From assembly GCA_026397725.1 (NCBI GenBank), contig JAPLUI010000296.1, positions 1 to 37,735 on the forward strand: 37,735 nt of DNA, in the 5' to 3' direction. The translations under genes were made by a program, and so were the position numbers. The stretch is from Verrucomicrobiota bacterium (GTDB taxonomy: Bacteria > Verrucomicrobiota > Verrucomicrobiia > Verrucomicrobiales > Akkermansiaceae). Under the pieces are notes generated by a model that was not told the origin of the DNA, searched no databases, and saw only the letters and a list, made by a program, of their open reading frames with translations. Shown here one piece after another: positions 7,807 to 15,333 of this stretch (within the stretch, counting starts at the first letter, position 1; the number at the start of each line of letters is the position of its first letter).

Positions 7807-8593
7807 CCTCGTTGCCCTCGGAGTTGTTGGGATGGATACGGCCCGCGCCCATCGTCACGCTATCGCCAGCTTGCCCTGCCATACGGTAAGCGCAGAAGTG
7901 ATGCTCGCGTCCCGCATGCGGATTCGTCACCGTGTCGGGCGTCAGCACGTTCGTTCGCAGATCAAAAGAATACCCGACGATCAAGTGCTTCGCCTCCACG
8001 CGGAGCAGTTCACCCACTCTCTCGAATCGGTCATCAACGAGCGTCGATGCAGGCAGGATCAAGGTTTGGTGATGGGCAGTGCCATGCGTGAGGCCAAACG
8101 GCGTCGGTGCCACATACATTTTCCGGTCACGCACCATGATGTCGCCATAAGTTCCAAAGCCCTTCACGCTGCGGTTCTTGTGGATGTAGTCGTGGTCCGC
8201 ATTCAGGAAATCCCCGTGACAGATCACCAGATCGAACACCGGATAGCTGTTGCCATCTGGCTCTGCGGGATAGCGCCCAAACACAAAATAGATGATCCTG
8301 CCATTATGAGCACCGGAGGGCACCTGGCTGTTGCAGTCGTAGTTGACCTCACGCCCTGGATAGGCCAACCCCTTGACCTCGAAGCCTTCCTCCAAATGCA
8401 CCAGACGGAAGTCTGGGTAACTGTTTCTGCCGCCCGCCTCGTGGTTCACCTTCAGTTCGTTCAAGCGCGAAAGGAACCAGTTCTGAAAATGAAACTCCTT
8501 GTCCTGCCGGTTCTCGCGCTTGATCAAGTGGTTGGTGCGGATCGCCGTCACGCATTGAGCAAAGATGTCGAGGTGATTGATTTTGCAGGGCAT
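7799..8593 (-). CDS. PD-(D/E)xK restriction endonuclease
   Basis: 264 residues from the ATG at 8593 (MPCKINHLDIFAQCV). The frame stays open to 8755, so a longer start is possible. The likely active site is SYPDFRL (P60-D61), followed by EGFEVKG (E72, K74), which fits the PD-x(n)-ExK pattern of type II nucleases with a Val between E and K. The following hydrophobic strand (GRIIYFVFGRY) fits the core fold. Its 3' end overlaps the methyltransferase, giving nuclease-then-methylase order in one operon. Prediction of a nuclease is from motif and context; I do not recognise a named family or a cleavage site. Confidence 0.75.
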   Translation of the reverse strand: MPCKINHLDIFAQCVTAIRTNHLIKRENRQDKEFHFQNWFLSRLNELKVNHEAGGRNSYPDFRLVHLEEGFEVKGLAYPGREVNYDCNSQVPSGAHNGRIIYFVFGRYPAEPDGNSYPVFDLVICHGDFLNADHDYIHKNRSVKGFGTYGDIMVRDRKMYVAPTPFGLTHGTAHHQTLILPASTLVDDRFERVGELLRVEAKHLIVGYSFDLRTNVLTPDTVTNPHAGREHHFCAYRMAGQAGDSVTMGAGRIHPNNSEGNEDE

Positions 8594-9110
8594 GGGTTTG
8601 AGGCCAACAGGCAGGTCGAATGAAGCAATCAGGGGACACCAATTTTCCGGGCTGCTAGGGAAATTGCTTTGGGGGATGGTGCCCATGAGAAAGCGCAAGT
8701 GGGGACCGGAGAGCGGGAGCAGGGGAAATCGAAAATACACAAAGGAAAAAACCACAGCAGCGCAGCCGTCCGGGGCCTTAGCCGGGCGGAATCATGCCGG
8801 AAATTGGTGGTTGTCGTCAGATGCATGGAGGCGGTCTTCAAGCGCGAGAATAGGTCTCGCAAATCGCATTGGCAAGAGCATCGGTTGGAATTCTCAAGGT
8901 GGCGGTTCTTGGGGGGTTGGATTCAGGAGGGCGAGCCTGCGCCACCAAGGTGTTGCAGGCCAGTGGTGCCCGTTATCCGCTGTGGGGCCGTTGCGGATGG
9001 GCATCCGCCTCCGCGTTGACGCGCTTCACGTTTGCGAAGATCGGGTGCAACTTCGCCCGAACTTTGCCGCTGGCAACCGGCCGGAAGCCGCGTTTGGTCG
9101 GCGGGAATTC
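8594..9110. other. Long intergenic region without a convincing gene
   Basis: About 517 bp between the nuclease start and the cytochrome remnant. Part (8594-8755) could belong to an extended nuclease N-terminus. No reading frame here has protein-like composition. It contains a third copy of the AAGCAATTTCC word (minus strand, about 8659-8669) that also occurs twice upstream of DUF3300. No confident promoter or RNA was seen. Confidence 0.4.
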
Positions 9111-9240
9111 ATGCTCCGTCACCTTTCGGTCCTGATTTCGCTCGCGGTTGCCACGGTTGCCGCGGCGGAGGAGCCGGTGAGTTTCAAGCGCGACATCCGC
9201 CCGCTGTGCATGCCACATTGCGGCGCCTGTCACGGCGGGG
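9111..9240 (+). pseudogene. Truncated planctomycete-type cytochrome c gene (N-terminus only)
   Basis: From ATG 9111 the frame encodes a signal peptide (LSVLISLAVATVAAA-EE) followed by PVSFKRDIRPL and CGACHGG, a CxxCH haem-binding motif. This matches the start of the large secreted PSCyt1/DUF1549-type proteins of Verrucomicrobia and Planctomycetes, which normally run to several hundred residues. Similarity ends right after the haem motif, at the stop codon of the convergent cysteine desulfurase at 9241. Beyond this the frame is antisense to that gene. I infer a deletion that fused the two sequences, leaving a non-functional remnant. Confidence 0.65.
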
Positions 9241-10401
9241 TCAGACACAATAGACCTGCACCGGTCCCACGCCCGAGCCTTGCACCCGCCGCAGCTTTTC
9301 CACCGCACGTTTCACCATCACCGCCGCAGCAAACGCCTCACCCATCGTGTTGAGGGTGGAGAAGCTGAAGCGCAAGCTGCTTTTCGCCCGCGTCTCATCA
9401 ATCCCCATCGCCAGTTGCACATGCGATGGCCGCTGCCTGCCACTCATGCACGCCGACCCGGCTGAACATGCGATCCCCGCCTCATCCAACAAGATCAACA
9501 GGCCCGCCGCGTCACAAGCCTCAAAGGACAGGTGGCTCGTGTTAGGAAGGCGATGCGCCACAGCGCCATTCACCGTCACCCCGGCAAGCTCCTCCACCAG
9601 TTTGTTTTCAAACGCATCGCGCAGGTTGCGCATGGCCGCATGGCCATCCGCTTCGAGCTGCCTGCGCATGTATGCCGCGGCCGCGCCCATGCCGACGATG
9701 CCGGCCGTGTTTTCCGTGCCGCTGCGCCGGCCGCCCTCCTGCCCGCCGCCTAACAGCAGCGGGGAGAACCGCAAGCCGCCGCGCACATACAAGGCGCCCA
9801 CCCCTTTCGGGCCATGGAACTTGTGGGCGGAAAGCGAGAGCATGTCCACGGCCAGGTCCCGCACCTTGATGGGGGATTTGCCCACCGCCTGCACTGCGTC
9901 GGAATGCACTGCGAGGCCCCGTTCGCGAGCCATCATGCAGACTTCACGCAAGGGTTGGAGCACTCCCGTCTCATTGTTCGCCGCCATCACCGAAACAAAC
10001 GCAGCCCCGGGCAAGCCCTCCGCCAACGCGTCGAGATCAAGCCTGCCGCCCGCATTCACCGGGGCGACCCTGAATCCCCGTGGCAGGGACTCCGCATAGC
10101 GCAGCACCGCACTGTGTTCAATGGCGGAAACCAGTGCCGGTCCCACTCCCGCATGGACGTTGAGCGAATGCAGTGCCGTGTTCACACTCTCGGTGCCACC
10201 ACCTGTGAAAACCAACTCCTCCGGCATCGCCCCGAGCAATTCCGCCACCTGACCGCGTGCCTCTTCGATCCCCTCTCGGGCACGCCTCGCCGCGGCATGG
10301 GTACCCGATGGATTCGCGTAGCCATCCCGCAGCCACGGCAGCATCGCCTCCAGCACCTCGGCCCGCAAGGGCGTGCTCGCATTCGCATCCAGGTGAATCA
10401 T
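9241..10401 (-). CDS. Cysteine desulfurase (NifS/IscS-like, class V aminotransferase)
   Basis: 386 residues from the ATG at 10401, chosen because the family begins close to the MIHLDANASTPL strand. It is a PLP enzyme that takes sulfur from cysteine for Fe-S cluster or thio-cofactor synthesis. Visible residues include the PLP lysine in LSAHKFHGPKG (K194), H96 in EHSAV, the HSDAVQ aspartate (D168), and the persulfide-forming cysteine in GSACMSG (C318). The fold is complete. The extreme C-terminus (VGPVQVYCV) abuts a deletion junction and may be altered. The membrane protease gene lies 73 nt upstream on the same strand. Cytoplasmic. Confidence 0.9.
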   Translation of the reverse strand: MIHLDANASTPLRAEVLEAMLPWLRDGYANPSGTHAAARRAREGIEEARGQVAELLGAMPEELVFTGGGTESVNTALHSLNVHAGVGPALVSAIEHSAVLRYAESLPRGFRVAPVNAGGRLDLDALAEGLPGAAFVSVMAANNETGVLQPLREVCMMARERGLAVHSDAVQAVGKSPIKVRDLAVDMLSLSAHKFHGPKGVGALYVRGGLRFSPLLLGGGQEGGRRSGTENTAGIVGMGAAAAYMRRQLEADGHAAMRNLRDAFENKLVEELAGVTVNGAVAHRLPNTSHLSFEACDAAGLLILLDEAGIACSAGSACMSGRQRPSHVQLAMGIDETRAKSSLRFSFSTLNTMGEAFAAAVMVKRAVEKLRRVQGSGVGPVQVYCV

Positions 10402-10474
10402 GCCCGGAGCCTCCACCACCCCGCCCCGATTTTCAAGCCGGAAAATCCCGGGAAAATTCCGGGCCATTCCGGTC

Positions 10475-11410
10475 TCAGAGCCAGCCCTCCTTGCGGGTTC
10501 GCACCATCAGTTCATTGGCCCAGCGCCAGCCCTCATCGCCCCAGGTCACGGCGTAGCGCAGCCATTCCATTCCGAAGGATCGGAAGTGGTCCCACAGCGA
10601 GCCCCTGCCTGCCACACATAGCAAGGCCACCAGCACCAGCAGATTTCCCAAATAAATCACCACCAGCGAGAGGAAGGTGCCGTTCTCCTGCAAGTCGGGT
10701 TGATCCCGGGGAATCATCCACAAGGTCCACACAAAATGAAACGTCCACGTCACCCCGACCACCGCGTAAAACAACTTGTCCCACTCCACCGAAAACTCCG
10801 CAAATCCCTTCAGCAGACCGTACCCCAGCGCCGCCACGATGGACCAGATCGGCACAAAGTACGGCGATAGCGCGATCACCCAATTCGTCTTGTTCGTCGT
10901 GATATACCCACCCTCGGTGCTCACATGAAACCCGGAAACCTTGCCCAGAAAGAACGTCACAAACAGCGCATGCGTCGCCTCATGGCCAAACACATACGCC
11001 CGCACGAAAAACCTCTGCCCCAAGCCCGACCAAAACCAGCCGACCATCACGATCACCCCGATCGCAAAATGCCAGAATTCCGCCGTCTGCCAGAATCCCT
11101 GTTGCACCGTCGCCTGCGAGAATTGCGACAACAGCGTCCATGACGTCACCAAGCAAAACGGCAGCAACCCCAGCGCCACCAACCATCGCAGCAGACGCTT
11201 CGACCATCCCACCGCATCAAAATCCTCCTCCGGGGCGGCTGCCGCAATCGCCGCCTGCGCCGATTTGCGCTCACGCCTCTCCCCCCGCCGGTTGGCGTGC
11301 TCGTGCAGCGGCCGGTGCGTGGCATTCATCATCTCCGCAAATGAAATCCGCGTCCGCCGTTGATTCTGCGGCGGACGACCCGATGACTGCTTTGGACGAC
11401 GATGACCCAT
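10475..11410 (-). CDS. Membrane zinc metalloprotease-like protein (HEATH motif, M50-like)
   Basis: 311 residues from ATG 11410; an upstream TTG at 11440 is in frame but less likely. A basic hydrophilic N-terminal segment (1-70) precedes at least five hydrophobic helices. The segment YVFGHEATHALFVTFFLG contains the HExxH zinc motif (H143, E144, H147) inside a membrane stretch, and ALSPYFVPIWS further on resembles the second conserved region of M50-type intramembrane proteases. The family is assigned from this pattern only and the substrate is unknown. It may be cotranscribed with the cysteine desulfurase, without obvious functional link. Confidence 0.65.
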   Translation of the reverse strand: MGHRRPKQSSGRPPQNQRRTRISFAEMMNATHRPLHEHANRRGERRERKSAQAAIAAAAPEEDFDAVGWSKRLLRWLVALGLLPFCLVTSWTLLSQFSQATVQQGFWQTAEFWHFAIGVIVMVGWFWSGLGQRFFVRAYVFGHEATHALFVTFFLGKVSGFHVSTEGGYITTNKTNWVIALSPYFVPIWSIVAALGYGLLKGFAEFSVEWDKLFYAVVGVTWTFHFVWTLWMIPRDQPDLQENGTFLSLVVIYLGNLLVLVALLCVAGRGSLWDHFRSFGMEWLRYAVTWGDEGWRWANELMVRTRKEGWL

Positions 11411-11640
11411 GACGAGACGCAGCTTCAGTTTGTTTCGCAAATCCTAATTAATCAAGCAGGAATCCTGACAATTCAAACCGTCCGCCGGAGGCATGCCAAC
11501 CGTCGGACCAGGGAACGCCCGGCACCTGCTGGCTCCGGTTAAGCGCATGGTCCGCCTCTTCGCGTGCTTCGGCAGGGCGGTGGAAACCTGGCCTTGTCGG
11601 GACTTGAGAAGTGGCATAACAATGGTGCCGCCACTGCCTC

Positions 11641-13308
11641 ATGCCGCGCTTCCTTTCCATCATCACCGTCGTCTTGCTGCTGCTCCCATGTGCCGACCCT
11701 GCCATCGGCAGCATGAGACTCGCACCAGCCTATCCGGATGCTGGCGGCGGCGCCAGTCAGTACGCGGCATTTCCCAAACCCATGGAGACGTACTCGACAG
11801 GGAATGCTGGCGTGATGGAGGCAATCAAGGTGCGGGCTGCTGCGGACCCGTTCAATGTGGCCGCCAGCCTCATCTTCCTGCTGGCGATCCTGCATACCTT
11901 TGCGTGCGGATTTTTCACCCGGCTGGCCCACAGGTTCGAGCATCTCCATCAAGCAGCACTGAGCAAGCGCGAGGCACCAGACGAAGAGGAGCCGGACGGC
12001 GTGGCGGAGGTGTCCTTTCCCGGCACGCTGTTTCACTTTCTGGGCGAGGTGGAGGCGGTGTTCGGACTGTGGGTCATCGTGCTGGCTGCCGCCGCCACGC
12101 ACTATTACAGTTGGCTGGATTTCAAACTCTACGTTGGTGAGGACTGCACCTTCACCGAACCGTTGTTCGTGGTGGTCACCATGGCGATTGCGGCCAGTCG
12201 GCCGGTGTTGCGCTTTGCCGAGCAGGTGCTGGCGCTGGCTGCCGCGCTGGGCAAGGGCAGTCCCGCCGCCTGGTGGCTGAGCGTGCTCATTCTGGCGCCG
12301 GTGCTTGGGTCGTTCATCACCGAACCCGCGGCAATGACCATCGGGGCGCTGCTGTTGGCGAAGAAATTTTTTCCCCACCAACCGTCGGCGAGGCTCGCTT
12401 ATGCCACGCTCGGCCTGCTCTTCGTGAACATCTCGGTGGGCGGCACGCTCACCAGTTTCGCCGCGCCGCCGGTACTGATGGTCGCCGGGAAATGGGGGTG
12501 GGACACCCCGTACATGCTGCTACACTTCGGCTGGAAAGCGCTCATTGGAATTGGCTTGGCAAGTTCGGGTTATTACCTGTTGTTTCGCCGGGAACTGACC
12601 CGCATCGCGGCAACGGCGACGGCCTTGGCCGCTGGCGCCAGCAAGCCTCCGCCATGGGATGAACGGGAGCATCCGATTCCGGGCTGGGTCACTGGCGTGC
12701 ATCTGGGGTTTCTCGCGTGGACGGTGTATGCCACGCACTTTCCGGTGCTGTTCATCGGTGGCTTCCTGTTTTTCCTGGCCTTTGTCATGGCGACCCGCCA
12801 TCACCAGAATGTCGTCTCCCTGCGCAGTCCGATGTTGGTCGGCTTCTTCCTTGCCGGCTTGGTGATCCACGGTGGCTGCCAGGCCTGGTGGATCGAACCG
12901 ATCATCAAGAGTCTGCACGATCAGACCTTGATGCTTGGGGCAACCGTGCTGACCGCCTTCAACGACAATGCGGCAATCACTTACCTCGCGGCGCAGGTGG
13001 CGGACATATCCGCCACGGCCAAATACGCGGTCGTGGCCGGGGCGGTGGCGGGTGGCGGCCTGACCGTGATTGCCAATGCGCCGAACCCCGCGGGCCAAAG
13101 CATCCTCTCACGGTTCTTCAAGCACGGCATTTCGCCGCTTGGTCTCGCCCTGGGAGCCATTCCGCCGACGCTGGTGGTTTTTCTTTGCCTGATGCTGCTG
13201 CCAAACAGGCAGTGCGAGGAACACCTGCCACCGCCTGATGAAGAACGGTATCACACGCCAGCCCTTGACGCCGACACGTCGGCACCGCCTGCGGCAGTCC
13301 CCGAATGA
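11641..13308 (+). CDS. Putative Na+/H+ antiporter (Na_H_antiport_3 type)
   Basis: 555 residues with an N-terminal signal-like helix and about twelve further hydrophobic segments, so it is an inner-membrane transporter. The sequence matches the putative antiporter family PF07399, with LGSFITEPAAMTIGALLLA, INISVGG-like LLFVNISVGGTLTSFAAPP, and the later TVLTAFNDNAAITYL, which carries acidic and asparagine residues in a helix as expected of ion-coupled exchangers. A hydrophilic loop rich in Glu (residues about 103-125) separates the first helices. It is monocistronic as far as I can see. The transported ion is inferred from the family name only. Confidence 0.85.
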   Translation: MPRFLSIITVVLLLLPCADPAIGSMRLAPAYPDAGGGASQYAAFPKPMETYSTGNAGVMEAIKVRAAADPFNVAASLIFLLAILHTFACGFFTRLAHRFEHLHQAALSKREAPDEEEPDGVAEVSFPGTLFHFLGEVEAVFGLWVIVLAAAATHYYSWLDFKLYVGEDCTFTEPLFVVVTMAIAASRPVLRFAEQVLALAAALGKGSPAAWWLSVLILAPVLGSFITEPAAMTIGALLLAKKFFPHQPSARLAYATLGLLFVNISVGGTLTSFAAPPVLMVAGKWGWDTPYMLLHFGWKALIGIGLASSGYYLLFRRELTRIAATATALAAGASKPPPWDEREHPIPGWVTGVHLGFLAWTVYATHFPVLFIGGFLFFLAFVMATRHHQNVVSLRSPMLVGFFLAGLVIHGGCQAWWIEPIIKSLHDQTLMLGATVLTAFNDNAAITYLAAQVADISATAKYAVVAGAVAGGGLTVIANAPNPAGQSILSRFFKHGISPLGLALGAIPPTLVVFLCLMLLPNRQCEEHLPPPDEERYHTPALDADTSAPPAAVPE

Positions 13309-13329
13309 TCCCTTTTCAAAAACCATTTC

Positions 13330-13344
13330 CTCCGGGCACCGGAG
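13330..13344. terminator. Short GC-rich stem-loop between convergent genes
   Basis: CTCCGG-GCA-CCGGAG forms a perfect 6-bp stem 22 nt after the antiporter stop and before the end of the DUF1802 gene. No U-tract follows on either side, so it is at best a weak or factor-dependent bidirectional terminator. Confidence 0.3.
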
Positions 13345-13403
13345 TTGATGCAACCAGCCTCACCGCAGGCGAGCGGGTTGTCGGCACGGGATGCCAGTGC
13401 GGA

Positions 13404-13964
13404 TCAAGTGCCCAGGCGATCTGCGAGCGTGGCAAGGGCGTCTTCGTCGAGCACGGGGCGGGCGGTTTGCTGCCATTGCGCGGGCGGCGCCGGGAGCTGA
13501 ATCCAACTGCGACAACCGCCAAAACCGGCATCGTAGGGGAATTCCCAAGGCGCGGCAAGCTCCCGGACCCGCACCAAGGCGAGGTGAATGCTGCCAGCAC
13601 TCATCCCCTTGCCTTCCCACTCAAAGCGCTCGCGCACCGTGGGTGCGGAGTAGATGTGGTAGGGTTCCAGTGCCGCCACCCTGGTCCAATCCGTCAGCGT
13701 GATCGCCCACAGCGCTTCGGCATGGTGAGTGATGCGGACCGGCTCCCCCACCTGCCACTCCGGCAGCGGACTGACGGTGCCTTCTCGGACCTGGTCACCT
13801 TGGACGTGGAACCGGGTGGGGAAGAGAAAAAACGCCTGATGGGCGAAGGAAAACCCGTGGCGTCCCTCGTGGATGCCGCCCTTGCGCAGAAGGATCGATT
13901 GCCGTCCGCTGGCGAGTGCCTCGCAAACAACCTGCCATTCCTTAAAGCCGATGATTTCGTGCAT
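13404..13964 (-). CDS. DUF1802 family protein
   Basis: 186 residues, full length. It matches DUF1802, with the N-terminal GFKEWQVVCEALASGRQSI, LLRKGGIHEG, and FSFAHQAFFLFPTRFH, features shared by this family in cyanobacteria and other phyla. No signal peptide, probably cytoplasmic. Function unknown. It is the last gene of a minus-strand run after the zinc-ribbon gene. A heptanucleotide tract lies 22-49 nt upstream of the start and may affect its expression. Confidence 0.85.
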   Translation of the reverse strand: MHEIIGFKEWQVVCEALASGRQSILLRKGGIHEGRHGFSFAHQAFFLFPTRFHVQGDQVREGTVSPLPEWQVGEPVRITHHAEALWAITLTDWTRVAALEPYHIYSAPTVRERFEWEGKGMSAGSIHLALVRVRELAAPWEFPYDAGFGGCRSWIQLPAPPAQWQQTARPVLDEDALATLADRLGT

Positions 13965-13985
13965 GAGAGGAGGTGCGGCGTGCCG

Positions 13986-14013
13986 GTTATCAGTTATCAG
14001 TTATCAGTTATCA
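13986..14013. repeat. Heptanucleotide tandem repeat (GTTATCA)4
   Basis: Four perfect tandem copies of GTTATCA (TGATAAC on the minus strand), 22 bp upstream of the DUF1802 start codon and downstream of the zinc-ribbon gene. The position suits an effect on spacing of promoter or leader elements. Similar heptamer tracts occur between genes in many genomes, so function is uncertain. Confidence 0.9.
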
Positions 14014-14049
14014 GGCAAGACGAGCGGCCGGATTTCCCGGCTGGCGTCT

Positions 14050-14283
14050 TCAGGACAGGTCATTGGCGGTGACCGAGGTTTGTTCGCGGGAGCCGAGGAG
14101 GCGGGCCTGCCGGATGACCTGAGCTGCGGTGGCATCAAAGCGGAAGCTATGGCAATTCGGGCAAATGGCGGTGGCACTGCCGATGATCGAGTCACAACCT
14201 TCGCAGACTTTGAAGGCTGCCGGATTGGCGGCGATCTTGGCGGCGGCCTCCGCCCGGGAACTGGTTTGTTTGAAGGTTGGCAT
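14050..14283 (-). CDS. Small zinc-ribbon protein
   Basis: 77 residues with one CxxC...CxxC zinc ribbon (VCEGCDSII and ICPNCHSF). The N-terminal segment RAEAAAKIAANPAAFK is alpha-helical. The tail (RQARLLGSREQTSVTANDLS) is polar. No enzymatic motif. It starts 68 nt after rpsT on the same strand, with an apparent terminator in between. It may be a nucleic-acid- or protein-binding accessory factor, which is inference from the ribbon only. Confidence 0.75.
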   Translation of the reverse strand: MPTFKQTSSRAEAAAKIAANPAAFKVCEGCDSIIGSATAICPNCHSFRFDATAAQVIRQARLLGSREQTSVTANDLS

Positions 14284-14292
14284 GGGCGGCTG

Positions 14293-14323
14293 AAAAAAGC
14301 GGCACCGGCAGGACGGTCCGCTT
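14293..14323 (-). terminator. Rho-independent terminator downstream of rpsT
   Basis: On the minus strand an imperfect hairpin (AAGCGG-A-CCG pairing with CGG-TG-CCGCTT) is followed directly by a T-run. It sits between rpsT and the zinc-ribbon gene and ends 9 nt before the latter's ATG. A second perfect hairpin without T-tract (CCAGGG-ATGG-CCCTGG, 14335-14350) lies just after the rpsT stop. Confidence 0.5.
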
Positions 14324-14351
14324 GTTTTGATGAACCAGGGATGGCCCTGGA

Positions 14352-14615
14352 TCAGGCAAGGGTGGCAAGGGCCTTGGCCGTCTTGCGCTTGAGGTTGGCG
14401 GCCTTGTTCGGGTGGATCAGGTTGCGCTTGGCGGCCTTGTCCAGGACGGAGGCAAAGGTGCTGACGGCGGCAGCGGCGGCAGGGGCATCCCCGGCAGCCA
14501 CGGCGGCAAGGGCTTTCTTGCGGAGCGTCTTCATGCGCGTTTTGTCCGCACGATTGCGCTCGGTGCGAACTTCAGTTTGACGGACGCGCTTGAGCGCGGA
14601 TTTCGTGTTGGCCAT
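14352..14615 (-). CDS. rpsT: 30S ribosomal protein S20
   Basis: 87 residues, the usual length for S20. It begins MANTKSALKRVRQ and has the basic helical composition and the typical IHPNKAANLKRK segment near the end. S20 binds 16S rRNA early in small-subunit assembly. The gene sits between an L,D-transpeptidase gene (93 nt upstream) and a terminator-like hairpin. S20 genes are often autoregulated, but no specific leader structure was identified here. Confidence 0.97.
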   Translation of the reverse strand: MANTKSALKRVRQTEVRTERNRADKTRMKTLRKKALAAVAAGDAPAAAAAVSTFASVLDKAAKRNLIHPNKAANLKRKTAKALATLA

Positions 14616-14708
14616 GATGTTAGGGGAAGGATTGCCGGCTGCGGTAGGCGACGGGCGGCAAACCGTAGAAGTTCGCGCCGTTCTGTCAAGCTCGGGTTTG
14701 TGGGATTT

Positions 14709-15311
14709 TCAGGAATTGTGCGCTTTGGGTCGGCGGAGGTTGGCGTAGGCGGCACCGGGTCGGGTGCTGGTGAGGGAACTGCGGATGACGACCACATCCG
14801 CCCCGAGGCCGACGCGGTTGTAGAGATCTATCACGTCGCGGCCCCCCATGCGGATGCAGCCGTATGAGGCAGGGGTGCCCAGGCGGCGCTCTTCCGGGGT
14901 GCCGTGAATGTATATGAAGCGCACGAAGGCGTGGCGATTCCGCTGCTCCGTGCCGCGCAGCCAGAGGATGCGGCTGACGATGGCGTCGCGCCCGTCGGCG
15001 TTGGGACGGACGACTTCGCCGGTCGGCCGGCGGTTCTTGAAAACCGTGCCGGCTGGCACCTGGTCGCCGATCTTGCGGCTGACTTCCATCCGTCCGAGCG
15101 GCGTGCAATTGCTGCCGGCGCGGTCCCCGATGCCAAATTTCGAGGTGGAAACCTTGTAGGACTTGATGGGTTTGCCATCGCGCACCAGCAGCATGCGTTG
15201 ATCGCGGACGCTGACAATCACCTGGTGGCTGGCGTCCTTGCCGACCCCGCCACAACCGGAAAATCCCAGCATGGTCAGCACGCCGAAGGTGGCAAACAGG
15301 AGCAGGCGCAT
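14709..15311 (-). CDS. L,D-transpeptidase lipoprotein (YkuD/ErfK family)
   Basis: 200 residues. A lipoprotein signal (LTMLGFSGC, lipidated C20) anchors it to a membrane. The catalytic YkuD domain covers about residues 30-180 with H136 in YIHGTPEE and the S-x-G-C-x-R motif in ASYGCIRMGG (S149, C152, R154). Such enzymes form 3-3 peptidoglycan cross-links or attach proteins to peptidoglycan through a cysteine acyl-enzyme. The gene lies 22 nt downstream of the membrane glycosyltransferase gene, so the two are likely one transcript, both acting on the envelope. Confidence 0.92.
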   Translation of the reverse strand: MRLLLFATFGVLTMLGFSGCGGVGKDASHQVIVSVRDQRMLLVRDGKPIKSYKVSTSKFGIGDRAGSNCTPLGRMEVSRKIGDQVPAGTVFKNRRPTGEVVRPNADGRDAIVSRILWLRGTEQRNRHAFVRFIYIHGTPEERRLGTPASYGCIRMGGRDVIDLYNRVGLGADVVVIRSSLTSTRPGAAYANLRRPKAHNS

Positions 15312-15333
15312 CGGGTGGCGGTGATGGCAGAGA

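Noticed and set aside
13986..14013. CRISPR array
   Set aside because: Units are 7 bp, directly abutting, with no spacers.
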